From contig NZ_MBES01000078.1 of assembly GCF_001954195.1 (NCBI RefSeq), positions 124,001-188,000 on the forward strand: a stretch of DNA of 64,000 nucleotides, given 5' to 3'. The notes under the pieces are model-generated. The model searched no databases and was not told the origin of the DNA. It saw only the letters and a program-made list of their open reading frames with translations. Of the stretch, positions 15,954-22,112 are shown piece after piece; positions within the stretch are counted from its first letter, which is position 1, and each line of letters opens with the position of its first letter. The position numbers and the translations under genes are program-made. The DNA comes from Mycobacterium sp. IS-1264. GTDB lineage: Bacteria; Actinomycetota; Actinomycetes; Mycobacteriales; Mycobacteriaceae.

Positions 15954-16601
15954 ATGGCCAAACCGTGGTTACGGGGACTCGGCGGGGTCGGCGTCGTGGC
16001 GATCTCCGCGACGGTGTTGGCGAGCCCGGCGCGACCGGACCCAGGTCTGACGCCGGGCGTCCAAGTTCAAGACGAAAGCAGCTCGTGCACAGCGGGTTTC
16101 GCGGCACAAGGCAACGACGGCAGCTACTTCCTCATGACGAGCGGACACTGCGACGCTCACGACGGCTCGGTGTGGACCTACGCGAACGACGTCCCGCTGG
16201 GCAGGATCTCGGCCAGCGAGCAGGAAGGCGACAAGCGGGACGCCGCGATCATCCTCCTCGACCCGAACGTCGGTGCCCCGGTGGGTGATGTCGGCGGCAG
16301 GTATCCGGTGCGGGATGTGCTGAGCCTTCCCCAAATCAAAGTGGGCATGCCGTTTTGCAAGGTCGGTGCGGTCACCGGTGAGACCTGCGGCGCCGTCACG
16401 GGCATCGAGGGCGACGTCATCGAAGCCAGCGTGTACAGCCTCCAGGGGGACAGCGGCAGTCCCGGCTTCGTGAAAAACGCCGACGGCACCGTGAGCGCGG
16501 TCGGTCTGTTGATGTCTTCGCCTGAGGGCGACGACAACACGACATACTTCGCGCTCGTGAATCCACTGCTCGGCAGATGGGGTTTGCGAATTCTGCCCTA
16601 A
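15954..16601 (+). CDS. Secreted trypsin-like serine protease, copy 2 (tandem paralogue)
   Basis: This 215-residue protein is a close tandem paralogue of the preceding protease, with AAGGAG about 8 nt before ATG 15954. Signal peptide about 1-26, mature start near ARPDPG. His65 (MTSGHC), Asp96 (KRDAAII) and Ser167 (GDSGSPG) are all kept, as are the four cysteines. From the GCTA/SCTA segment to the C-terminus the two proteins are nearly collinear without gaps, while signal peptides and the 20 residues after them differ. The duplication therefore kept the catalytic domain under constraint and let the leader drift. The two may be cotranscribed. Confidence 0.88.
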   Translation: MAKPWLRGLGGVGVVAISATVLASPARPDPGLTPGVQVQDESSSCTAGFAAQGNDGSYFLMTSGHCDAHDGSVWTYANDVPLGRISASEQEGDKRDAAIILLDPNVGAPVGDVGGRYPVRDVLSLPQIKVGMPFCKVGAVTGETCGAVTGIEGDVIEASVYSLQGDSGSPGFVKNADGTVSAVGLLMSSPEGDDNTTYFALVNPLLGRWGLRILP

Positions 16602-16724
16602 ACGTGGGGCATCGGGTATTCGCGGGGCGGCATCGTGCGGCCCGTCCGAGGGCGACCGGTAGGGTCTGCCTTTGTTGACGAGGTCTGGATGACGAGTCCG
16701 GGACCAGCGAGACGAAGGAGACCA

Positions 16725-17192
16725 GTGCTAAAGCGTGGGATCGTAGTCGGCGTCGCCGGCGCGGCCATGGTGGTCGCGGCTTGCGCCGGCTGTTCGAGCA
16801 ACAAGTCCAATACGGGTGCGTCGTCGAGCTCAGCGCCGGCCGGCCCGCAGGTCATCGTTGACGGGCAGAACCAGAACGTCAGCGGGCCCGTCACGTGCAC
16901 CCCGGCGGGCGCCAACACCACTATCGGCATTGGCGACCCGACCGCCGGTGTCGGCGCGGTGGTCAGCAACGACAATCCGCCCATCGTCCATTCGGTCGGG
17001 CTGGGCAGCGTCAACGGCATCTCGCTCGGGTTCTCGGATGCCGCACCGAACAACCAGGGCGCCAACGCCGGAGCCGCGGTCAACGGCAAGTCGTATGCGA
17101 TCAAGGGCACGGCCACGGGTGCCGACATGAGCAACCCGCAGCAGCCGAAGCAGGTGACCAAGTCGTTCGAGATACAGGTGACCTGCCCCTAG
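16725..17192 (+). CDS. LpqH-like (19 kDa antigen family) lipoprotein
   Basis: This 155-residue lipoprotein starts at GTG 16725, preceded by AAGGAG 4 nt upstream. The N-terminus LKRGIVVGVAGAAMVVAA is a lipoprotein signal with two candidate lipobox cysteines, Cys20 (VAAC) and Cys23 (CAGC); by comparison with LpqH, where Cys precedes SSNKS, Cys23 is the likelier. A Ser/Ala linker (probable O-glycosylation) precedes the conserved domain, with VDGQNQNVSGPVTC, HSVGLGSVNG and KSYAIKGTATGADM and a final Cys two residues from the end that should pair with the Cys near residue 60. LpqH is a TLR2-active surface antigen. The neighbourhood differs from that of lpqH in M. tuberculosis, so it may be a paralogue (LppE-type). 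Confidence 0.85.
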   Translation: MLKRGIVVGVAGAAMVVAACAGCSSNKSNTGASSSSAPAGPQVIVDGQNQNVSGPVTCTPAGANTTIGIGDPTAGVGAVVSNDNPPIVHSVGLGSVNGISLGFSDAAPNNQGANAGAAVNGKSYAIKGTATGADMSNPQQPKQVTKSFEIQVTCP

Positions 17193-17242
17193 GGGGCTAG
17201 TCAGACATCGTCGGGGCCCGAAGCCCCAGAGGGGACGCAGCT

Positions 17243-18169
17243 ATGTCTAGGAAACGTGTCGTCAGCGCGGCGGCGGTCGCGGCGGGCTTGGGCATCTCCG
17301 CGCTGACGTTGAATCCGGGGTTCGCGAACTCCGCGCCGATGGACCCGCCGCCGCCGTGCCCGAACTGCCACGGTGGCGGTGGCGGCGGTGGCGGGGTCTC
17401 CGGCGGCGGCGGGATTTCCGGCGGTGGTGGGGTTTCCGGCGGGGCCGGGCAGAACCCGCAGGCTCCGGCAACCACCGCGCCGGCGCCCACGCACAGCACG
17501 GCGCCGGCTCAAACCACTGCTCCGCCCGCGTCTCAAACCACGGAGACGCCGGCCACTCAGAGCACCGAGCAGCAGACCACCCAAAGCACGCAGACCACGT
17601 CGACGAGCACGCAGACCACGTCGACCAGCGCGCAAACCACGTCGACCAGCGCGCAGACCACGTCGACAAGCGAGCAGACGACGCCGAGCGCGCAGACGAC
17701 GACGCCGGGTGCAAATACCAGCACGTCGTCCGGCCCAACTGAGCGTCAGGCCTTGAATCCGCCGAGCACCCAGCCTCCGCACCCGGCGTACATTCCGCCG
17801 CGCGGAGAAATCGCACGGGGCAGCGCGGAAATCGGCGGCCCCGTCGACGCGAGCGTTGGCTTCAGCATCCCGGGCCGCGGCGCGCCGCTGCCGCCGCGGG
17901 AACGAGGGTACGGCTGGAACGACGGCCCGCCTCCCCATCACCCGCCGCCCAACTGGTACGGCCCGCCGCCTCCCGGCGGCTGGGACGGCCCGCCGCCCCC
18001 CGGAGGCTGGAACCGGCCGTGGTACGGACCGCGCGACCGCGACGTGGTGTACGCGCAGAGCGATTTCGGACCGTTCGAGTACAACACCTTTACCGTCATC
18101 CCGGTCTTCAACTGGCAGTACGGAGGTTGGGGATACTGGTTCTTCGGTGTTTGGGTCCCGCTGTACTGA
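17243..18169 (+). CDS. Secreted Thr/Ser/Gln-rich and Pro-rich protein with heptad repeats
   Basis: This 308-residue exported protein has a signal peptide (1-33, SAAAVAAGLGISALTLN then cleavage near ANSA), a CPNC pair followed by a Gly/Ser-rich stretch with VSGGGG-type repeats (about 45-72), then a low-complexity Thr/Ser/Gln/Ala region (about 75-165) containing four QTTSTSx heptads encoded by 21-bp repeats. A Pro/Gly/Trp-rich segment (about 215-265) precedes an aromatic C-terminus ending GGWGYWFFGVWVPLY. The Thr-rich part is a likely target of mannosylation. No known domain. The aromatic C-terminus is conserved in style among mycobacterial secreted proteins and may contact the membrane or wall. 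Function unknown. Confidence 0.8.
   Translation: MSRKRVVSAAAVAAGLGISALTLNPGFANSAPMDPPPPCPNCHGGGGGGGGVSGGGGISGGGGVSGGAGQNPQAPATTAPAPTHSTAPAQTTAPPASQTTETPATQSTEQQTTQSTQTTSTSTQTTSTSAQTTSTSAQTTSTSEQTTPSAQTTTPGANTSTSSGPTERQALNPPSTQPPHPAYIPPRGEIARGSAEIGGPVDASVGFSIPGRGAPLPPRERGYGWNDGPPPHHPPPNWYGPPPPGGWDGPPPPGGWNRPWYGPRDRDVVYAQSDFGPFEYNTFTVIPVFNWQYGGWGYWFFGVWVPLY
17591..17674 (+). repeat. 21-bp tandem repeat, four units (VNTR-like)
   Basis: Four successive 21-bp units start at 17591, 17612, 17633 and 17654, each built on CAGACCACGTCGACNAGC with one to three changes. They encode the heptad QTTSTS followed by Thr, Ala or Glu. A degenerate fifth unit begins at 17675 (CAGACGACGCC). Because the unit length is a multiple of three, copy number can change without breaking the frame. 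Confidence 0.85.
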
Positions 18170-18199
18170 CGCCGAGCAGCGCAACGGACTGCGGCGCCC

Positions 18200-18970
18200 A
18201 TGAACGGGCGCTTCGTCCAGCTCGCTCGTGACGGCGGCGTGGTCACCATCGAGTTGATCAACTCGAAGCCGCTGAACATCATTGGCAGCGGCGCTATCTC
18301 GGAGCTGACCGACGCATTCCGTGCCGTCGGCCAGGACGGTGACGTGCGGGTCGTGGTGTTGCGTGGAACGGGTGAGAAGGCGTTCATCGGCGGTGCCGAC
18401 ATCAACGAGATGGTCACCCTGGACCGGTCCAGCGGCGAGGCGTTCATCCGCCGGCTCGCGGACCTGTGCGAAGCGATCCGCGAATGCCCAGTCCCTGTTA
18501 TCGCCCGGCTTGCGGGCTGGTGCCTCGGCGGCGGTTTGGAGATCGCAATGTCGTGCGATCTGCGAATTGCAGAGGCGGGGGCCAAGTTTGGAATGCCGGA
18601 AGTGGCGGTCGGAATCCCGTCGGTCATCCACTCGGCGCTAATGCCGAAGCTGATCGGCGCCTCGCACGCGGCGTGGCTACTGCTGACCGGCGAGACGATC
18701 GATGCCGACACGGCCGCCAGCTGGGGTTTGGTACACGAGGTCACTACTCCCGGCGAACTCGACGTGCGCATTGCCGAACTCGCAAGGAAGCTAACTGGAT
18801 TCGGGCCGCAGGCGGTGCGACAACAAAAGCACCTGCTGAATAAGTGGTTCGACATGACGGTCTACGGGGCGGTCGAGGACAGCATCGATCAGTTCGGCCT
18901 GGCATTCCTGACCGGCGAGCCGCAACACCACATGCGGCAATTCCTGTCTCGCAAGCGCGACAAGAAATAG
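18200..18970 (+). CDS. Enoyl-CoA hydratase/isomerase
   Basis: This 256-residue crotonase keeps all features of active hydratases: the oxyanion loop KAFIGGADI (residues 60-68), WCLGGGLEIAMSCD with Glu114, and FGMPEV with Glu134. The substrate is an acyl-CoA in beta-oxidation or a related pathway; the exact one cannot be read. It starts 30 bp after the preceding secreted-protein gene, without a clear ribosome site. The contrast with the crotonase at 7788-8717, which lacks both glutamates, is instructive. Confidence 0.88.
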   Translation: MNGRFVQLARDGGVVTIELINSKPLNIIGSGAISELTDAFRAVGQDGDVRVVVLRGTGEKAFIGGADINEMVTLDRSSGEAFIRRLADLCEAIRECPVPVIARLAGWCLGGGLEIAMSCDLRIAEAGAKFGMPEVAVGIPSVIHSALMPKLIGASHAAWLLLTGETIDADTAASWGLVHEVTTPGELDVRIAELARKLTGFGPQAVRQQKHLLNKWFDMTVYGAVEDSIDQFGLAFLTGEPQHHMRQFLSRKRDKK

Positions 18971-18989
18971 CGCGGTTGGTCGAGGGCGG

Positions 18990-19256
18990 CTACTTGCCGG
19001 TGCGCTCGCGATGCGTGCAGCCCGGCCAGCAGCAGGGCCTCCGCATGCCTTCTTCCAACTCTTCCTGGGTTCGGCGGATGCGGCGCTCTCGGGTCTTCTG
19101 TTGCTTCGCATCCTCGACCCAGCAGATGAATTCGTTGCGCGCCAAGGGCGTGATGTCGTTCCACGCGGTAAGTGCGGTGGAGTTCGCGATCAGCGCCTGG
19201 CGCAGGTCGGCGGGCAGTTTGTGCACCACCCCACCGGGCACTCGCTGGCTGCTCAC
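18990..19256 (-). CDS. YdeI/OmdA-like protein
   Basis: This 88-residue protein matches the C-terminal YdeI / OmpD-associated (OmdA) pattern: LPADLRQALIANSTALTAW, then PLARNEFICWVEDAKQQKTRERRI with an amphipathic helix rich in Lys and Arg. The C-terminus adds three cysteines and a histidine, CCWPGCTHR, which could bind a metal and is not part of the usual domain. ATG 19256 is the only good start. The family has been linked to bacteriocin protection and stress, but mechanism is unknown. It is convergent with the crotonase gene, 19 bp apart. Confidence 0.78.
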   Translation of the reverse strand: MSSQRVPGGVVHKLPADLRQALIANSTALTAWNDITPLARNEFICWVEDAKQQKTRERRIRRTQEELEEGMRRPCCWPGCTHRERTGK

Positions 19257-19325
19257 GGGGCCAGCCTAACTTGCTCGATGTCCCGGGACTTGTCACAACG
19301 TCGCGGGACCATCAAACTGACTGAT

Positions 19326-20102
19326 ATGCGCGATCGCGAGACGATCGACTCAGAATTGCGGCTCCTCGCTGCTGCCCGCCGATCGATCCGCGAGCAGGGT
19401 CATCAGCCGTCGTCCCGAGAGGCCGACCAACTTCTCGACGAGCTCCTGGCCCACGACGCAGGGGCATCTCTCGCCACGCCGGTGGAACCCGATATTGTGG
19501 CGGACACCAGGCCGCGGGGCTACAACAACGGCACGACGCCTCACCGGCGGAACGACGTGCTGCGCCGACGCTTGGGCCTCTTCGCGGCGTTGCCCCTATC
19601 TCTGATAGCCGTCGCCGCCGCGGTGGTGGTGATATTCGCGTCCCACCACGAGGATTCATCGGCGCAGGCGCCGGAAACCCCGCCGTCGGCCGCGCCGCCC
19701 AAGCCGGTTGCGCCGAAAGCACCCGCTCCGCGGATTGACGTCGTCGACATGGCGTTCATCGCCGCGTTGAAACAAGAAGGTGTGCCTGTTCCCAGCCAGG
19801 AATACGCGATGACGCAAGGGCACGCGGTTTGCGACTTCCTGGCGCACCAACCCGACTTCGGACAGGCCGTCAGCTTCGTGCAGCGATCGTCGATATGGGA
19901 TGCCAATCAAAGCGCGGTGTTCGCCACTGGCGCGATCGTTTCGTACTGCCCTCAGTACCAAATTGCAAGCACCGGTGACGCGCAGCAGAACCTCCAGAAT
20001 GCTCTGTCTGGCATGCAAGCCATCCAAGGCGATTTGCAAGGCATCCAACGTGATCTGCACGGCATCGGCGATGGCCTGCCGGCAATCCCCGGCCCACCGT
20101 AG
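19326..20102 (+). CDS. DUF732-containing membrane-anchored protein
   Basis: This 258-residue protein has a cytoplasmic N-terminus with a helical segment (ELRLLAAARRSIREQG), one membrane helix (about 82-104, GLFAALPLSLIAVAAAVVVIFA), an Ala/Pro-rich linker (about 113-135) and a DUF732 domain (about 138-215), recognisable by MAFIAALKQEGVPVP, a Cys in HAVCDFLA and a second in VSYCPQY. DUF732 is a small mycobacterial secreted domain of unknown function. The C-terminal tail has a coiled repeat of the type MQAIQGDLQGIQRDLHGI, spaced by seven residues. No ribosome site is visible. The unusual fusion of a cytoplasmic segment to a DUF732 domain suggests a sensor-like or tethering role, which is only inferred. 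Confidence 0.8.
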   Translation: MRDRETIDSELRLLAAARRSIREQGHQPSSREADQLLDELLAHDAGASLATPVEPDIVADTRPRGYNNGTTPHRRNDVLRRRLGLFAALPLSLIAVAAAVVVIFASHHEDSSAQAPETPPSAAPPKPVAPKAPAPRIDVVDMAFIAALKQEGVPVPSQEYAMTQGHAVCDFLAHQPDFGQAVSFVQRSSIWDANQSAVFATGAIVSYCPQYQIASTGDAQQNLQNALSGMQAIQGDLQGIQRDLHGIGDGLPAIPGPP

Positions 20103-20268
20103 GAAACCGCTTTACGGCAGAACACGACGTTGTGGAGCCTTCCGCGAACTTCCGTCCGACATGGCGACACGACCGCGCTGGCTCGCGCCTCCGCCGGCTC
20201 GAGTCGGCACGCAGTTCCGACGGCAACACCCCGTCGTAGAATCGTCCTGGCTCATCGAGCCGGCCCCG

Positions 20269-20344
20269 GCCGCGTTAGCTCAGTTGGTAGAGCGTCGCTC
20301 TTGTAAAGCGGATGTCGAGAGTTCGAGTCTCTCACGCGGCTCCA
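20269..20344 (+). tRNA. tRNA-Thr (anticodon TGT)
   Basis: The acceptor stem GCCGCGT pairs with ACGCGGC, the anticodon loop reads CTTGTAA with anticodon TGT, and the T arm GAGAGTTCGAGTCTCTC is intact. The discriminator T at 20341 is followed by an encoded CCA (20342-20344). All four arms fold. It reads threonine ACA codons and others by wobble. Nothing like an integrase or attachment repeat follows, so this site is not occupied by an element here. Confidence 0.97.
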
Positions 20345-20364
20345 TTCCTGTCGGAACTCAGGGA

Positions 20365-20370
20365 TAGCGT
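20365..20370 (+). promoter_or_regulatory. -10 hexamer before the zinc-finger microprotein
   Basis: TAGCGT at 20365-20370 ends 6 nt before the ATG at 20377. The same hexamer with the same distance occurs before the gene at 4786, so a leaderless mRNA is likely. Readthrough from the tRNA gene is the alternative. Confidence 0.45.
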
Positions 20371-20376
20371 CGTCGC

Positions 20377-20490
20377 ATGTCGAGGACCTGTCTCGGGTGC
20401 GGAGTCGATTTCGAAGGGCGTCGGCTTAAGGTGTTCTGCACCAATGCATGCCAGCAGTCACACCGCCGACGCTTGCTCTTGGAGGCCTAA
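20377..20490 (+). CDS. Zinc-finger microprotein (37 residues)
   Basis: A 37-codon frame from ATG 20377 to TAA 20490. The product begins MSRTCLGCGVDFEGRR and continues LKVFCTNACQQSHRRRL before LLEA. It carries CxxC near the start and CxxxC sixteen residues later, the layout of a treble-clef or zinc-ribbon knuckle, and ends in a basic stretch (HRRR) apt for nucleic-acid contact. Almost the whole product is the finger. Short open frames are common by chance, but chance rarely yields two correctly spaced cysteine pairs in 37 residues. It sits 32 bp past the tRNA-Thr gene. Role unknown; RNA or DNA binding is inferred. Confidence 0.65.
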   Translation: MSRTCLGCGVDFEGRRLKVFCTNACQQSHRRRLLLEA

Positions 20491-20494
20491 CCGG

Positions 20495-21217
20495 TTACTG
20501 CTCGCCGTCGATGACACGTTGCGTGCGCACCGACCGCGACGATGAGCGCGGCCGGCGGCCGGGCAGCGGAATGCGGTCGGCGATGTTGCTCAGCGGGTTG
20601 ACCACCATGGTCAGCCCGAGCACCGCGTCCTGCAGTGTGGCGATGGCCGGCTCCAGCGCTTCCATCCCCGGCGTCAGCCGAGCGAGGGTGTCGGCGACGT
20701 CGGCGAGCTGGTCCAGCGGGCCGTTCTTGGCGGTCAGCTTGTCGATCAGCCCGCCCTCGGCGAGCAGCCGTTCGGCCAGCCCGTCCTCCGACAGCACCCG
20801 ATCGATTAGCCCCTCCTCGGCGAGCAGCTGGTCGGCCAGCCCACCCGGCTGCAGCGCGCGATGCAGGCCGCCGCCCTCCGCGGTGAGGCGGTCGAGCAAA
20901 CCGCCCTCGGAGGTCAGCAGGTCGACCACCCCGCCAGGGCGCAGCAACCGGTCCATCGGCCCGTCGGGTGCCACGGCGCGTCCCAGCGGCGCGTCGTCAT
21001 CGAGCAGCTTGGCGAGCCGATTGGCCCTGATGATCGCATCGTCGATCCCCAGCATGGAAGTCACCGCGTTGGTACCGGCGTCGCCACCGGCGTCCGACAC
21101 CGCCCGCTTCGCGACACCAACCGCCGCCGACGCGACGTTCAAGCTCGCTTCGGCGGTGGCAAGCCCGACTCGCGCAGGAGCGGTCGCAAGGGAAACAATG
21201 CTTCTGGCGAGATTCAT
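20495..21217 (-). CDS. Decapeptide-repeat protein next to phoP (Rv0756c-like)
   Basis: This 240-residue protein has an Ala-rich helical N-terminus (about 1-50), then about nine degenerate 10-11-residue repeats (about 80-175) of the type GGLLDRLTAEG, GGLADQLLAEE, DGLAERLLAEG, then a helix (LEPAIATLQDAVLGLTMVV) and a basic Ser/Arg tail ending GEQ. The repeats pair Leu positions with acidic turns, as in an elongated helical or solenoid array. No signal peptide. M. tuberculosis has a protein of the same length (Rv0756c) divergent from phoP, as here. Function unknown; the phoP promoter region of 173 bp lies between the two genes, so they may share control. Confidence 0.8.
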   Translation of the reverse strand: MNLARSIVSLATAPARVGLATAEASLNVASAAVGVAKRAVSDAGGDAGTNAVTSMLGIDDAIIRANRLAKLLDDDAPLGRAVAPDGPMDRLLRPGGVVDLLTSEGGLLDRLTAEGGGLHRALQPGGLADQLLAEEGLIDRVLSEDGLAERLLAEGGLIDKLTAKNGPLDQLADVADTLARLTPGMEALEPAIATLQDAVLGLTMVVNPLSNIADRIPLPGRRPRSSSRSVRTQRVIDGEQ

Positions 21218-21281
21218 TCTCCGAGTCTATTCACGACATACCCCCATAACCCGAGACGAGTCCAAGCCGATGCGATGATTC

Positions 21282-21301
21282 CTGGCAGACTACTGGCAGA
21301 C
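21282..21301 (+). promoter_or_regulatory. Two direct repeats in the phoP promoter (probable PhoP autoregulatory site)
   Basis: CTGGCAGAC occurs at 21282-21290 and again at 21293-21301, an 11-bp period. OmpR-family regulators such as PhoP bind head-to-tail half-sites at this spacing, and mycobacterial phoP is known to be autoregulated through direct repeats. The site is about 90 bp before the phoP start codon. Confidence 0.6.
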
Positions 21302-21331
21302 CATTAGCAACGAGCTTTCAGGAACTACACA

Positions 21332-21394
21332 ATGACTACCAAGGCAACGTTCAAGCAAGGGACGGAAGTAACCCGCATGGATGTGACCTCATGA
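21332..21394 (+). CDS. Upstream ORF coupled to phoP (20 residues)
   Basis: A frame from ATG 21332 to TGA 21392-21394 whose stop overlaps the phoP ATG at 21391 (ATGA). AGGA lies about 8 nt upstream of its ATG, whereas phoP itself has no convincing ribosome site. Twenty residues, MTTKATFKQGTEVTRMDVTS, without recognisable motif. If translated, it would deliver ribosomes to phoP by termination-reinitiation. Being short, it could also be chance. Confidence 0.4.
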   Translation: MTTKATFKQGTEVTRMDVTS

Positions 21395-22110
21395 CGGGGG
21401 CCGCCCGCACCGAAACCAAACCGGAGGCCCGCGTCCTCGTGGTCGACGACGAGGACAACATCGTCGAACTTCTCTCGGTGAGCCTCAAGTTCCAAGGGTT
21501 CGAGGTCTACACGGCGACCAATGGAGCCCAGGCCCTGGATCGCGCCCGGGACGCCCGCCCGGATGCGGTGATCCTCGACGTGATGATGCCCGGTATGGAC
21601 GGCTTCGGGGTGCTGCGCCGCCTGCGTGCCGACGGCATCGACGCCCCGGCGCTGTTCCTGACGGCGCGCGATTCCCTGCAGGACAAGATCGCGGGCCTGA
21701 CCCTCGGCGGCGACGACTACGTGACAAAGCCGTTCAGCCTGGAGGAGGTCGTCGCCCGGCTGCGGGTCATCCTGCGCCGCGCCGGCAAGGGCGGCGCCGA
21801 ACCCCGCAGCGCCCGTTTGACATTCGCCGACATCGAACTCGACGAAGAGACGCACGAGGTGTGGAAGGCCGGCGAGCCGGTGTCGCTGTCGCCGACCGAA
21901 TTCACGCTGCTTCGCTACTTCGTGATCAACGCGGGCACGGTGCTGAGCAAACCGAAGATCCTCGACCACGTCTGGCGCTACGACTTCGGCGGCGACGTCA
22001 ACGTCGTCGAGTCCTACGTGTCGTATCTGCGTCGCAAGATCGACACCGGCGAGAAGCGGCTGCTCCACACGTTGCGCGGCGTGGGCTATGTGCTTCGGGA
22101 GCCGCGCTGA
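21391..22110 (+). CDS. phoP: Two-component response regulator PhoP
   Basis: This 239-residue OmpR-family regulator has a receiver domain (about 13-130: acidic pocket VVDDED, phosphoacceptor Asp63 in ILDVMMPGMDGFGVL, Thr in LTARD, Lys in YVTKPF) and a winged-helix DNA-binding domain (about 145-239, FTLLRYFVINAGTVLSKPKIL and VNVVESYVSYLRRKID). The sequence is near-identical to M. tuberculosis PhoP outside the first 12 residues. PhoP controls sulfolipid and acyltrehalose synthesis, ESX-1 export and pH responses. phoR follows 2 bp downstream. The next gene in M. tuberculosis, an HIT protein (Rv0759c), is also conserved here, supporting the assignment over TcrX. Confidence 0.97.
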   Translation: MTGAARTETKPEARVLVVDDEDNIVELLSVSLKFQGFEVYTATNGAQALDRARDARPDAVILDVMMPGMDGFGVLRRLRADGIDAPALFLTARDSLQDKIAGLTLGGDDYVTKPFSLEEVVARLRVILRRAGKGGAEPRSARLTFADIELDEETHEVWKAGEPVSLSPTEFTLLRYFVINAGTVLSKPKILDHVWRYDFGGDVNVVESYVSYLRRKIDTGEKRLLHTLRGVGYVLREPR

Positions 22111-22112
22111 GC

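Noticed and set aside
17591-17674. Regular repeats considered as a CRISPR array
   Set aside because: The 21-bp units are contiguous without spacers, and they are in frame in a coding sequence.
20269-20494. Possible prophage or island attachment at the tRNA-Thr
   Set aside because: No integrase, no repeated tRNA 3' end, and the following genes are conserved chromosomal ones (repeat protein, phoPR).
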